Below are positions 25,825 through 38,995 of a DNA stretch of 64,000 nt, one piece after another. The notes under the pieces were generated by a model, which had not been told where the DNA came from, did no database searches, and worked only from the letters and a program-made list of their open reading frames with translations. A program made the translations under genes and the position numbers. Each line of letters begins with the position of its first letter. Position 1 is the stretch's first letter. This DNA is from Medicago truncatula (lineage: Eukaryota; Streptophyta; Magnoliopsida; Fabales; Fabaceae), in assembly GCF_003473485.1 (NCBI RefSeq), contig NC_053046.1:42679832-42743831 (forward strand), in the 5' to 3' direction.

Positions 25825-26675
25825 CCCTAACATAACATCTACCAACCATGACAATACACTCAAGCATAAACTTGGAAAATAAAGAATGGTAGATTAGATT
25901 CTTTATTCAAATGAAAATATAGCTAGCTGTCTCAGCATTTCAAGGAAAATCCAACCACTGCAATAACAACCGTTTTCCTGGGCTTTCTTGTGTATACCTA
26001 TACCATCCAACATTTTTCACCTGTTAAAATAAAAAATAGCTACTTTCACATAACTAAACTCCTAAAGAGAGGGAAAAAAAAAGGATAATCATCCACAACA
26101 TCTGTTTGTTCTAAGTAACCTCCCCTGCATAACCACTCTCATTCAGTACTATTTCTCGACGCTGCTAAATAACTAACTCCCTCCCACTAGACCCTGCCAT
26201 AACAACCACTTTCTTGGGCTTTCGTGCTCATACCATCTAACCCTTGAACCATACTCTCGACACAATTGGTCTCCAATCTATTCTTTAACATCATCTCTCC
26301 TATTCTATTTACTAAAATTTCAGGTTCCTGAAGCACGGACCCTGTCCTCGAGGCCGAAATTAGGGTTACAGCTCATGAATATATCTTCCCAAGTACCTTC
26401 GTCAACAGGTCTGTTCTAAGAATGAGCCAATACATGACAAGTCAATTCATTATGGCAGAAAAACTCAGATTCCGTCTGGAGATAAACATAATATCCCAGT
26501 GCTAGTTGAATTTTTGTTAGTTATGGCATACTATAACCGCGCAAATTATGATGACTAATTATAGGTATTTCATTGTGGTCCAGTTTAATCACTAGTAGCC
26601 TCACCAACTCAAAAAAACTATAACACATTTCCTACTCTTTGGATTTAATAAAACAGGAAAATCACAGTTCCATAT
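25825..26675 (-). pseudogene. relic intron of a lost family member
   Basis: This non-coding stretch follows the gene 2/gene 3 type intron (for example CTTCCCAAGTACCTTCGTCA and the GACCCTGCCATAACAACC block) but has neither a subtype A exon 2 on its left nor an exon 1 on its right. At about 26670-26680 it passes directly into the gene 5 exon 2. It looks like the residue of a deleted array member. Confidence 0.5.
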
Positions 26676-28816
26676 CTTCGTTGTCAATGTCTATGATCCC
26701 AGTATTTTTTTTCCATTTTCAATCTTCCCCTGGCTGGTACAAACAGAGATATTTTTTAAGCTTACATAACACAAGATTTGCCATTATGATAATACTAAAG
26801 CAAGGACTTGGAACTTGGAAAAAAAGGAATGGTAGATTCTTTATTCCAAAGAAAAAGTGCTAGTAGCCTCAGCAGTTCAACAAAAATCCAGCCACTAGCT
26901 CTTCAAGTAATTGAATAAATATGATTTCATCAAATTCAGAATTACAGATAAGATATACAGCAGGCGTCCTGTAATCATGTTTACCGAGGGAAATATTATG
27001 AGTTTCCTTACCTGATTTTATTCATTTATCATTTTTGTTTTCTGGAAAGAAAATTTCTTTGCACTATGACAGTAGAGTGATTTTCACATTAGAGCTACAA
27101 CTAAGTTCCCTTTTTACAAATGGCCTTGTTGGTTTTGCTTCTTCACCAAGTGAGAGAATCCACGATGAAAATCATTTAAGGAAAAAATTTGGAGTATAAA
27201 ACAAGATTATTCTATCAAATTCTAGATAAGATTCAATGCATAGAACTATAAATGGTTTCAGAAAAACAAAAACATAAATATAAAAGCTCGATAAGAGTAC
27301 ATGTTTACTGCCGAACAAGAGAAAAATCATTCACACGGTATCTACTCTGACTAACCTCCCCTAAATAACTATGCTAATTCTACTATGCCTTTTGGTTTCT
27401 AATGAATAACTTACGTCAACTAGACCCTGCCATCCAACCAAACATTTATCCGATCACCCATAATGAATTCAATGTTCCTAAAGTAGTATTCAGACCATGC
27501 ATATCTTTATAGGAATTAAGAAATGTAAGCATAATTTATATACCTGATGATGCACCTTTAACTTCAGACTCTGAAGATGCATCTTTGCTCCCTTTGTTCA
27601 GCGGCTGATTACTAGCAACTACTCCATGAGAGTGATGAACATCTTCGTTTCTTTGCAAAGGAGCAGACTTCTCCACAATGTCATTTCTGGCCTCATTGTC
27701 ACCAACATCCTCTCAATCCTCTCATTGTTTCCACCACCAGAGGCATCTACACTCATTGAAAGGTTGGAATCATCCTCCAACCTTGCAACTCTTTCATGAA
27801 ATGCTTTAAACTTTTTGTTCAAAGACTCGAGTAAGATCTCACCCTTGCATTTCTCATCCACTAATTCTCTGTTTTCGTTCCTCAGCTCGCTTATAATTGC
27901 CAAATTCGTGTTAACTGTTTCCTTCAATTCGCCATTTTTAATCTCAATTCCAGCCAAAGCATTCTTTTCAACCTCCAATACACCAACCATGCTTCGAAGC
28001 TCATCAAGAGCATTACTATCATCTAACCACTTTTCCTTCAACTTCTCCAACTCCAAAACTTTAAATTCTAGCTCAAAGTTCTTTCTGTTTAGCACATCAA
28101 GTGCATTTCCATCTTCCACCATTTTTTCCTTCAATTTCTCAACCTCACACTCCAACTCACCACTCTTTGTTTTTGGCATATCAAGCGCATTGCCATCTTC
28201 CACACTTTTTTCTTTCAACTCCAAAACTTCATTGTCTAATTCACCCTTCTTTTTTCTTAACATATCAAGTTCATTGCCATCCTCCGCCTTTTTTTCTTTC
28301 AACTTATGAACCTCACTCTCCAACTCATAATTCCTCTTTGTAAGCTCTCCAATAGTTATCTTACCTTCCTCAAACAGTAATTCCCTCAACTCAATATTCC
28401 TCTTTCTTAGAACTACAACAGTATCTCTATCAGATAAATCAGCTTTCACTTTCTTCAACAAAGCTTCATAACGTTCTTGTACTTTCTTCCCTTTCTGACA
28501 AAGTTCCTCTCTTTTCTTAAACTCTTCCTCGGCCTGTATCCTTGCAAGTTTCTCCATTTTAAGCTCCTCTTGAAGCTTTAGTCTCTCCATTTCAACACTC
28601 TGCTGCAAGTGCTGAATCTGGTCTGAGTCCAACATCTTTACTCACCAAAACACCTTCAACTCTGTCAAAAACTTCTGTGAGATAAGCTCCACGCAACACT
28701 TCAATAAGATCAGGGATAGTCTTATCTTGTAAGTTATCATCTTCCACACCTTCAACAAGAATGTCGTGGTTGGTTGAAGATGATGACCCAGGTTCGATTT
28801 TGGGTTGAATATTCAT
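26662..28816 (-). pseudogene. coiled-coil family gene 5, frameshifted and tail-truncated
   Basis: Minus strand; closest to gene 3 exon 1. It starts at the conserved ATG (28816; MNIQPKIEPGSSSSTNHD). Relative to gene 3 it has a 2-base loss near 28624 (after DVGL), which shifts the frame, and a 1-base loss near 27715 in the Gly-rich linker, which shifts it again and ends the frame near 27619. Between these, about 310 residues of coiled coil stay open. A donor (CATCATCAG|GTATAT) remains near 27545. The likely exon 2 begins after TTTGTACCAG near 26741 and reads ARGRLKMEKNTGIIDIDNED, then MEL and a stop, lacking the whole GVHEKK...KRKFS domain. An intact short product is unlikely. Confidence 0.65.
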
Positions 28817-30016
28817 GATAAAGGTAGTAAAATGAGTTTAGGTGAAAATGGGTTTTGCTATATGTGAATATTGTAGCTGAAAATGAGTGTGAGAGAGACA
28901 AGAGAGGAAGAAGATGAAGATGTTTCTTTTGCAAAAATTAATGAGGGTTTAAGGTTGATGTTTCCTCGTTTTTACCCGAGGAATTAAGAGGTAATTGCCT
29001 ATCATAACCTATCCTAGATCCCTAGGGCTACATGCGATTTTATGGGTTGGGGGACTATGGGAAATACTTGAGTGTTGCCCAAGAGGGGCTATAAAAGTGG
29101 AGATACACATTGGTCACAAATATAAGTTGAAAACGGTTAACAAGTGCTCTAAGGATTTTGGTTAAACATTAAAAGTAACAATTTTTGTATTGGTATTTGT
29201 ACGGTTATAACTCCAATTTGAGTCTTGTTAACAAGTATTTAAATGGCACTCTTTAAGGATTCTAAATAAATAGTAAATCATTCTTTAAAAAAGTTAAAAA
29301 CTCCAATTTCCAATGCATTGATTTTATAAACTTTGATAAAAACTTACTATTTAAAGTTATTAAACAATGCTCTAAGAGCATCCACAATGGAGACATCCAT
29401 TTTTTGGTTCTTAAATGGGTTTCACGTGTACACATCACTTATTTATAATTTTTTAATAGTGGTACCTAATAAGAACTCAATCCCTCCAACCCAGCATCTC
29501 ACACAAAGTTCCTAAATGGGACCCACAAATTAACTATCAATAACTTTATACCATTACATATCAATTTTTTACTATTAAAAAGGTGTGGGTCCCACTTAAG
29601 ATTGAGGTCTTAAGTTAGACCTTGACCCCCAAAAAAATTCTCCACAATGAGAGTACCTATTAGGTACGGGTCTTAAATGGTTAAGACCCTACCATAGTGG
29701 ATGGTCTAAGGGCACTTGTTAACATTTTTCTATTAGGATATGATTATAATCTCACCATTCTTCCATGTAAGCACTTTTTACATTTTTTAAGAAAAATTGT
29801 TAGTGAAATTAATATGTCTATTTTGTGTGTTAATATTATTAAATTGTCATTTGTTTATATGTGTATTAAATTTGACTTTTCATATTTCAAAATAAGTTTG
29901 TAGTATGTTTAAAAAAAAAATCATCTAGTAATTTAAAAAAATAGTTTATATATAAAGACAAATTTTTAGCCAAAAGAGTGTTTAGATTAGATAAAGAGAG
30001 GGAGGGTGGGAGGGAG
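28817..30016. other. gene-free stretch between genes 5 and 6
   Basis: No gene is seen. It contains the 5' flank of gene 5 (similar to that of gene 3 up to about 28.97 kb) and a MITE at 29365-29710. Confidence 0.5.
29365..29710. mobile_element. MITE with AGAGCATCCACAATGG ends
   Basis: The left end CTCTAAGAGCATCCACAATG and the right end CCATAGTGGATGGTCTAAGG are imperfect inverted repeats. The interior has internal inverted copies (GGTCCCACTTAAGA, TTCTCCACAATGAGAGTACC). 'GAGCATCCACAATGG' ends are typical of a very common plant MITE group. No coding capacity. Confidence 0.6.
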
Positions 30017-33000
30017 TATGTGTTATCGTGATTATATGATTAGTTCATATTACTCTAGCAATGGTATAATGTAGTTGCAGTGAAAGAACGAAGATGGTCG
30101 TGTAGCAAGTTTTCAACCATTTCCTGTACGTGACCACATGAAAACAATAAATAAATCATAGAATAATTAGGAATGTGGCATAGTAAAAATTTAGCTACAC
30201 ATATAATTAGCCAATTCTATTATTGGAAGGTTAGCAATCAATAGGCGTTAAAAAACGCAAAATCTATAGAAAATCTATTTTTATGAAAATATTTGTAATG
30301 GGATCACACATTCAACTGAAGAATTTTAACTCTTGTCAAAAAAAAAACTGAAGAATTTTAACTCTAGAGAATAATAAATGTACCATGGCTCTGATGAGTT
30401 AATTGTTCAATAAAACCTAACAAAGGTCATGGCTAACAAAAACCAAACATTGTTATATATTTTCAAAACTAAGACCTAACAAAAGGATGAGTCAACTCTT
30501 CGATAAAACCTAACAAAAGGTCATGTAGCCCAATTACTTTGGCGGCTAATAGTTCAGTCCTGCTCCGTCTGCCTACTTTTTTTACTTCTTTCAAGTGATA
30601 CCACAGACCTTATTGTAAGATCATCGAGAAATGACGAATCGTCGGAGGATGAAGAACTGGCACTGGAGATTTCAATGTCGCTCAAAGAAAATTTTCTTTT
30701 AAAAGTGTCAACTGCATTGGGAAATTTGCTTTTTTGTTGTGTTGCCACGGATGGACTTGGAACCTCATTCTTCACAGCAATTCCAAAAACAGCTTTCTTT
30801 TCATGTACTCCTCGAGACATAGACCCACCATCATCGTCGTTGTCATCATCATCATCATCATCAAGGTATATGATCTCAATATTCTTATCCAGTTTCACTC
30901 TTCCACTAGCTGATACAAAAAGAGATATCTTTAAGCTTAGTAGCTTACACGACATAACATTAGCCAAACATGAATACTCAAGCAGAAACTTGGAAAATAA
31001 GGATAATTTGCAATTTTTGAAGAGAACAAAAATATAAAAGAGAAGAAATCAAAAGAAAACCTCAGATGAGACACTCTAGGTTCGGCTAAAAGAATCAATA
31101 ACAACTTTTTAAAACATTTTATCCATGGCCTACCAAACCTCAATCCATAATCCAACAAGATTTTCACTATAATTCTTTGTATTAAACTCATTTTCTTTTC
31201 GTGGAAGGTGTTTTCTCTTCCAATTTCTGATAGGAGTCTCGTCTGAATGTTCATCTTTGGTTGATTTCATCACTGACTTTGACACAGAGACCATTTAACC
31301 ATGACTACCACTCGTTTCTTTCGTATGTTTTCTTAGCAGAGTGCTTTTAGAATCTGAATCACACCTTCCTGACTTCCTTTTCAACAATACTTATGACAGT
31401 AGTGATTTTCAGATTAGAGCTTAAACAATTAAGTCCCCTTTTCGCTAATGCCCTTGCTGGTTTTGCTACTTCACCAAGTGAGAGCATCTTGGTTGAAAAT
31501 CGTATTAGGAAACGTGGAGTGTAAAATAATAATAATAACATTCTAGGTAAGAAGCAAGACTCAAAGTAAGCTTCAAAGTATAAACAATAAATGGTTTCAG
31601 AAGGATGAAAAAACAACATAAATAGAAAAGAGCAAGTATATAATATATACTTAACACTTTCCAAGAGATAAGTTCCTAAAGAGGTCGAAAGAATGATCAT
31701 TCACGCCATCTCTTTCTAGGTACGAAGTAACCTCCCCTACATTACCACTCTCATTCACTACTCGTTCACGACACTACTGAATAACTAGCTCCCACTAGAC
31801 CCTGGCATCTCAACCACTTTCTTGAGCCTTCTAGCCTTGACCAACAATCATGACACAATTGGTCTACAATCAGTTCTCTAGGAACATCTCTCCTATTCTA
31901 GTAAAGTTACTAATGTTTTTGGGCTCCTGAAGCGCAGCCCTGTCTCAAGGCTGAAATTAGTGCTTCGCCTCATTAATTTATCTTCCAAAGTAGCTTTCTC
32001 AGCATGTTTGTTCTGCAACTGAGTCAATACATGTCTTGTCAATTGCATATGGTGAAGAAAAACCTCCCTAGAACCAAAATTTATTTGAGGTTTTACAGTT
32101 CATGTCAACACTACTTCCATTTCCATAGGAAAATCAGTTTCAGCTAAAATGAAAAAGTCAATAGCTTGCTTGGATTGAGTAACATAGAATAAAGATGTGT
32201 TTCAATAGTCAATTTATAAAACAAGAAAATCATTTACCAGTCCAATCTACCAAGCAATCTGATCTAACATTTATCTGATCACACATAAATTCAATATTTA
32301 TCAAGTAACATTAAAAAATGCATATCTTTATAGGAATAAAATATGCATGCATAATTTCCATATACCTGATGATGAACCTTGCACATCCTTGTTCCCTTTG
32401 CTCTGCGGTTGAGTACTAGCAGCAACTCCAAGAGTGTGATTAGCATCTTCATTTGTCTGTAAAGGAGCAACCTCCACAACAGTGTCATTTCCGAACTCAT
32501 CGTCAAGAAAATCATCTTCATCTCTGTCTTCAATATTAGCAGCCACAGGATCAACAGGTGACTTCCCCTCATTATTACCACCACCAGAGACACCTACACT
32601 CTTCAAAAGATTGGTATCATCCTCCAATCTCGAAAGTCTTCCAACCAGTCCTCTAAACTTCTTGTACATAGACCCGAGCAATATCTCAATCTTACGTTTC
32701 TCATCAGCCAACTTACTCTTTTCTTTCCCCAACCTATTTATAGTTTCCAAAATTTTCTTCACCGTTTCCTTCACTTCGCCATTTCTAACCTCAACTCCAG
32801 CCAAAACATTTTTATCGCCCTCCAATACACGAACCTTATTCCTAAGCGCATCAAAAGCATTGCTATCATCTAACCATTTCTTCTTCGATTTCCTCAGCTC
32901 CGAAGCTTCATGCTCCAATTTACCAATCATTTTTCTCAACACACCAAGTTGAGTATTATCCTCCATCCTCTTTTCATTCAACTTCCTCAACTCCAAAATC

Positions 33001-33920
33001 TTAGCCTCTAGCTCACCATTCTTTCTTCTTAACACATCAATTTCATAGCTACCATCAACATATTTTTTCTTCAACTTCTCAACTTCCTCCTCTAATTCAT
33101 TCTTCTTCTCACTATTAGCTAATCTATTCACCTTAACTTCTTTCAAAAGAGCTTCATAACTTTCTTGAACTTTCTTCCCTTTTTCACAAATCTCTTCTCT
33201 TTTCTTAAACTCAGACTCAGCATATAACCTTGAGAGTTTCTCCAAGTGAAGCTCTTCTCTGAGTCTCATATACCTATTCTCCAAAACAGTTTCAACACTA
33301 TCAAAAGTTTCCCATTGACAAGTTTGACGCAGTACCATAACAAGATCATGAATAGACTTATCTTCAAGGTTGTTGTTAGGGTTTGTGGAATGGAAACATG
33401 GTGGTGACCCAGGTTCAGTTTTGGGTTGAATGTTCATGATAAAGCAGAAAGGTGAAAGCTTTGGAAGAAAAGATGGGTTTTGGTGAAAAGGTGAAAATTG
33501 GATTTGCTAAAGGAATTGGCTTTTCTTTGTGAATGGTGTTAGTGTAGCTATATGTGACTGTAAGTAAGTGAAGGATGAAGAAAGAAAGAGGGTCGGTGTG
33601 AAATGAAATGAGTGAGGAAGATGAAGATGGTGCTTAAAAACCAGAAAAAACGATTATGAAGGTGGTGGTGAAAAAAGTGATTATAGAAGAATAAGTGTGA
33701 ACAAAACTACAACAACCGCTATGAATTCCAACAAAAAGTGTTTTTTTTTTTTGTATGTAGTGAAGTTGGCAAAAAAACAATTTCCTCATTTTTCTCTTTG
33801 GTTTTTCACATTGTTCCTTCGGATAAGATAATTAAATTAACTTAAATTAAATTAAACGTGACCATCTATTCAAACATTGATTTTTAGAAGATTTTTTCTC
33901 GTTACACCCTTAAATATGAC
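30017..33920. repeat. segmental duplication, right copy (contains gene 6)
   Basis: This is the partner of 21062-25010. Colinear similarity starts at ATTACTCTAGCAATGGTATA and ends near the TTTTTAGAAGATTTTTTCTC block at about 33900. It is in the same orientation as the left copy, so this is a direct duplication with gene 5 and its relic trapped between the copies. Confidence 0.75.
30554..33437 (-). CDS. coiled-coil family gene 6 (475 aa, two exons)
   Basis: Minus strand. Exon 1 is 32366-33437 and exon 2 is 30554-30909; TCATCATCAG|GTATATGG and TTGTATCAG|CTAGTGG join in phase 1. It starts MNIQPKTEPGSPPCFHSTNP, then DKSIHDLVMVLRQTCQWETF, DSVETVLENRYMRLREELHL and about 185 residues of coiled coil. 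Relative to gene 4 it has lost about 12 residues near residue 110 (around LANSEKKNELEEE). Exon 2 is subtype C with a longer Asp tract (a run of 15 residues that are nearly all Asp) and GVHEKKAVFGIAVKNEVPSP, then NAVDTFKRKFSLSDIE. It is the duplicate of gene 4. Substitutions and in-frame indels leave both copies open, which suggests both are still coding. Function unknown. Confidence 0.75.
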
Positions 33921-36234
33921 ATCATATGTGAACTCATTTAATGTTGTCTTTAAATATGAATTTTACCGTAGATGTGAACTCAATTTGTGAATGTGCATGT
34001 AAATTGAATTAACGTTTGTTTATTCAATTTGTGGGATTGAATTCAATTTGAGTGATACTTTAATTAATATACTTAGCCGTTCGCAACCATTCAAAAAATG
34101 TTCAATTGTTTGGTTCATGTTTTGGATTGAATTTGTACTTAACAATTATCCTTGGTTCCCTTGTGTTTTTTGTCTCATGTTTGGTTCTTTTTATTTCTCA
34201 TGTATTCACTTTGTGATGTCCTTAAATTTTAGGTCTCTTGGAAAATTCACAATTCATGTTTATCTCTAACACGTAAAAAAAATAAACCCCACAAATTGGA
34301 CGGAAAAGAATTGAAAACCGACGGGAGAGACAGACAAAGAAAAAAATATGAAAGGAACATGAAGAGAACGAAAAAGGAAAATGAGTGAAAATTTGATAAT
34401 AGGTTAAGGGTTTTTTTGTCAAATTAGGGTATAACAAAAAATACTTAGATGTGATTAGAAAAAATCTTTTTAGAATAATAAAATTACAATGACTTGATTC
34501 TCGTGAACGTATCTCAGTTGATAGAGATATTACATTTTATATATAGAAATACTCCACTTATCCACAATTAAATTGTATGAACACCAGTCAGTACACTACT
34601 TGACTAAAAAAGAATTACAATGACTTGTTGTTATTTTAACAAAAGTTATATTTTAGAGTTTCAACCAAATCATAATAATTTTGTTAAACTCACAGTAGAT
34701 GAAAAAATGTTCCAAGTTAAAACAAAATGTTCTAAATTAAAAAATCATAATTTTGTGACAAAATTACATATGTATTGAATCAAACTACACTGTTGTCCTA
34801 AAAAACTACGGCGACACGAATTTGTTACTCTCTCTCTACCATCATTTTGAAGATTTTGTTTGTTTATAAATATAATTGACTCCATACTCAATGAATATCA
34901 ATGATTTTGATGTTGTTCAAGTTTTTAAGTCAATTTCGTGTGTCCTTCAAATTTACAATTTAATTTGTATTTGTTTAGATTATACAATCTGAAACCTTTT
35001 TTTGGATTTTTTAAATTACAGAAACCGAAAGCTATCAAATTGAAATATTTGTCGTTTTTAATAATATACCACAAATTCCTCCCATGTTATTCGATTTTTA
35101 TATGTTGAATTGGTAAAAACGTGTGAATTTTTATATCATAAGATGAACTCTCCCTCAAATTGAAATAAGGGAACCTTTCAAGCAAAATTTTAGTTTTTAT
35201 CAACAATGAGTTGGAGCTGTATGACCTTGAGTTCCCCTTTGAAGATGGGAACACCTAAGTATATGAAAGGTAAATGCAATTTTGATCGGTCTATGCAAGG
35301 GAATACAACCTGAGAAGATAATCGAGTTTTAAGGGTTCAACACTTGACAATAACTATTGGCATATCTCATAGAGGTTAGCAAAGGCTTCAATTTTAGAAG
35401 CTTTCCCTTTACAAGTTATTATATCATCAACGTATAAAATATGGGAAGGAACATGAGAGGACTTGGAACCCTTGATTATATCATCTAATTTGGCAGAGCC
35501 TCTACTAACAACTTCTTTTGCAAGGCAGTAGTTTGGCGAAGCCTCTACTTACAACTTACTCTCTCCGATTACAATTATGAGCAAAAAAGCATATTTTTTA
35601 GATTCATTCAATACTTAATGTATTTGGTCAATAGATACACCAAATATATTATATATTCAATGAACTTATAAAGTACATTTTTGCTTATAAATGTGATCGG
35701 ATGGAGTATTTTGCAAGACCGGACAATAGGGGAAGATAGGATCACTCCTCCTGACCCCCTCTCTTACTAAAAAAAGAAGAAAAAGAAGAGGAAAGAATTC
35801 CTTCAAAATGAAATTGGAACAAATAATGCAATCGTTTGTGCTGCGCTCTGATCAACTAACAATTGTTCAGTTTTACTAATGTTTATTTAACCTTCCATCG
35901 TCTGAGGGGAAACTCGTATATCCTTAAATCGTTTATCTGTTAATTTTAGCAACATGATAATTATTTTTAGGGGTAAAAATTCTCAACACACTCTAAGTGT
36001 TTCAACATCCCTTTATTTTATAAATATATGTTAACTTGTACTTTATGTGGTCTTGTATAAAAAAACATCTTTTAAGAAATTTATTTTAAAAAGATAAAAG
36101 CTAATTTGTACTCCCCTGATCCTCCTGTGTGTGAGAAAAAAAAACATCTTTTAAGAAAGAGGGTTATGTGCATTAATTGATGAGAAAAATCATAAGTAAC
36201 CGAAATTAGTAACTTTATTAAGTTGGAAACAACA
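33921..36234. other. gene-free stretch
   Basis: No gene is seen. It contains a degraded SINE (34498-34612) and AT-rich single-copy-looking DNA. Confidence 0.5.
34498..34612 (+). mobile_element. degraded tRNA-derived SINE
   Basis: GAACGTATCTCAGTTGATAG resembles a tRNA box A, and downstream CTCCACTTATCCACAATTAA, AATTGTATGAACACCAGTCA and CTACTTGACTA match the body and tail layout of the better copy at 47895-48022. The box B is no longer recognisable. Confidence 0.45.
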
Positions 36235-38990
36235 TGTAACACCCCTACTAGAAATTACCTAGGATATCTAGCATGAGTGTTAAACTTGGCAATGGATACA
36301 TTAAAATTACTACAATAAAAATTTCCTCTGAATAAGATACAAAAAAATTCCCGTCTTATACCTCTGAAGTAACACTAACACTACTGACGCGAAACTTCAA
36401 GCGACTTCTGCTCCTTCATCACGAACCATCATGTTGTATAATAACTTGTACGTCTGAAATAAATAAAAAGAATTGGGGTGAGACAAAATGTCTCAGTGAG
36501 TTCCACCTATCCTAGGCTGTAGGCAATCTCGGGGAACCTAGGATCGCCATCTATTACTAAGCTCAACCCATTTCGGGTTTATATGATTTCATTATGCATA
36601 ACTGAGCGATCAGGGGATAACTAAAATCGCTGTCTGAAATACTATTTTGATTATATCATAAACATAGTCATACTCATAACTTCAATCATAAGCATAATCA
36701 CCATAATCATAATAATAATCATAAACATAAATCCAATATATTCGTATTCTAGTATAGCTTTTACTTTGACATACTTATCTGAGTATGTCTCTGATTTTTT
36801 TTTTTTTTTTTGGTAACAACTAGTTTCGGCTAACTGAGCCGGAGTTCCGTAACTAAAATTCATCATTTCCAATGATTGGCAAAATGCCCATAAGATATGG
36901 CTTCGTAGCTAATTCATACTAAACATAATTTTCATGTTAATATAAGTATCATTAGTTATACATTTCATTATATGCGTATATATCATATTATCTCTTCGTT
37001 ATGACGAACGGTAACTATTTCATTATTTTTACTATGAGCCGTACCTCATAGGCTACATTATCTCTTCGTTGTAGCAAACGGAGTTTCACATTTGTTACTA
37101 TGAGCCGTTCCTCATAGGCTACATTATCTCTTCGTTGTAGCAAACGGAGTTTCACATTTGTTACTATGAGCCGTTCCTCATAGGCTACATTATCTCTTCG
37201 TTGTAGCAAACGGAGTTTCACATTTGTTACTATGAGCCGTTCCTCATAGGCTACATTATCTCTTCGTTGTAGCAAACGGAGTTTTTATCAAATTTATTAT
37301 TTCTTTCTTTCTTTCTTTCTTTTTCTATGATCATGTTACTCATTTCAAGTTTTTCTACTCATTTCCATTTTTCTGTGATTTTCTATAATTCACTGTGAGC
37401 ATATTACTCATAGACTGTATTTCAAATCATTACCATAATTATACATATCAATTGTCTTGATAAAATTTCCCTCCAACAATTATGCTAACATAAACATACT
37501 TATTAACATAAAAGAGATTTTAGAATAACTAATAATTGTATCTAGTTCAGAAATAATCATTCTACTATCTCATATCTATTCTGTTTCAAATGTATCATTC
37601 ATATGACATAGTAGTCATGCTTGCACAAAAGACAAGAAATCATAAAAATGGCCTAATTATTCATGTTATCTCATTAATCTAACATAATCATAATCCATTC
37701 CCAAAGGTGGGTTCTAAACTAAAGGAACTCACCTTGGCATTAGTCCCGAAATTGCAAGCAGCTTATCCAAAATTTTCAGCTTTTGCTAGCTTCAAAACTC
37801 CATAATCCATTTTCCAAAATAGCTTAAGTCTTGGCTTATAGCTCTTGCTCTTTCCAAAATAACTCAACTCATTTGTGACATTCTCTTACTTCATCAACCA
37901 GCATACACGAAAATTTCAATTTCAGTCCTTGCACCAGAAGTACGTCGTTTGGCTATTTAAGCACTTCCAAACAGCTTAATTAGCAGCTTATGGCTTCTAT
38001 CAAATTAATTTCGACCCAGACTTCAACAAAGATGTTCCAACATATATACTCAGCCCCATGAACCACTTATACAGCAGGTTAATCCACAACTTAGTCATTT
38101 AAGGCAAAATTCCCAAAACAGCTTACTGACAGCTTATGACCTCTAGACAATTCAATTTCAACTCAAATTTTCCAGAATCAAAGAAAATATGTATACACAG
38201 CTTCTACACCGGTCATAAAGAAATTCTAACATATTTAACCCAATAATCAACTACGGAAGCTTTTGGAACAACTTATGGCTTTTAACTTTTAGCTTTTCAT
38301 TCCAAACAGAAACAACAACAAAATTTATACTACTAACAGCCCAAAAACAGAGTCATATAGAATCCCAAAGTCAGTAACAACTTATACATCTAATCAATCA
38401 ACATAACTTGAATTTCTTCCCAAAATAATCACTTTTACCTCAATTTAAGCTATTAATCACTTATACTTACATTCAGCCCCTGCCTCAATCTTCTTGCCAA
38501 GCCAAACCCTAGCTTCAATATTCTTGTTTCTTGCTCAAGCTTGCCTCTAACGCTCAAAACACAACACAAAAATCACTTTTCTACAACATGAAATGTCATT
38601 TCTAGCTTGGTTTTGCTACAAAAGTGAAATAGGTAATGGTGGGAGTGAAAGAAAGGAACACGTGAGGGAGGAGGGGGAAGAGAGAAGAGGGAGGTTCTGA
38701 TTTTTTTTTGTGAGAGAAGAGTGTAGAAGAATGTGGAAATTTTTTAGTTTTATTCTATTTGTACCTTTTTATGTAAATGACCAATTTGCCCTTTTCATAC
38801 TATTCTTCAAACTAAAATATCCGATTAAATGTCGTAAAAGTTTTAAGCGGCAAATTCCATTCTCAATAGTCCGTTGGAATAATATGATTCGGTCCTGAAA
38901 AGTTTTGTGAACAGTTACCATTTTGTCCTTCTCTTAAATTTTCCAATGATAAAATAATTGATACTGAATTTTTACATGCGGGTTATTACA
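36235..38990. mobile_element. solo LTR-like fossil, 2756 bp, with 5-bp target duplication
   Basis: The element begins TGTAACACCC and ends GGGTTATTACA, a TG...CA pair with short terminal inverted repeats, and is flanked on both sides by CAACA (36230-36234 and 38991-38995). Its size and ends fit a single long terminal repeat of a Ty3/gypsy-type element (Tekay/Del-like chromoviruses have such ends; the family is tentative). There is no internal coding region, so it appears to be a solo LTR left by recombination between the two LTRs. The intact target duplication and terminal motifs suggest moderate age. An internal 66-bp tandem repeat lies at 36986-37281. Confidence 0.7.
36986..37281. repeat. 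66-bp tandem repeat inside the LTR fossil
   Basis: Three nearly identical 66-bp units start at 37054, 37120 and 37186, with a partial fourth unit from 37252 and a diverged unit before 37054. Each unit contains ATTATCTCTTCGTTGTAGCA and CTATGAGCCGTTCCTCATAG, the latter a short palindrome. An open frame through the repeats is a by-product of the unit length being a multiple of three. Confidence 0.85.
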
Positions 38991-38995
38991 CAACA

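Noticed and set aside
36651-36872. Methionine/isoleucine-rich small protein
   Set aside because: It is a translation of ATAATCATAATC-type simple repeats within the LTR fossil.
37015-37275. Repeat protein encoded by the 66-bp units
   Set aside because: The frame is open only because 66 is a multiple of three. There is no start context or flanking coding sequence.
37015-37281. Regular repeats suggestive of a CRISPR-like array
   Set aside because: The units are contiguous 66-bp tandem repeats without unique spacers, in a plant LTR fossil.
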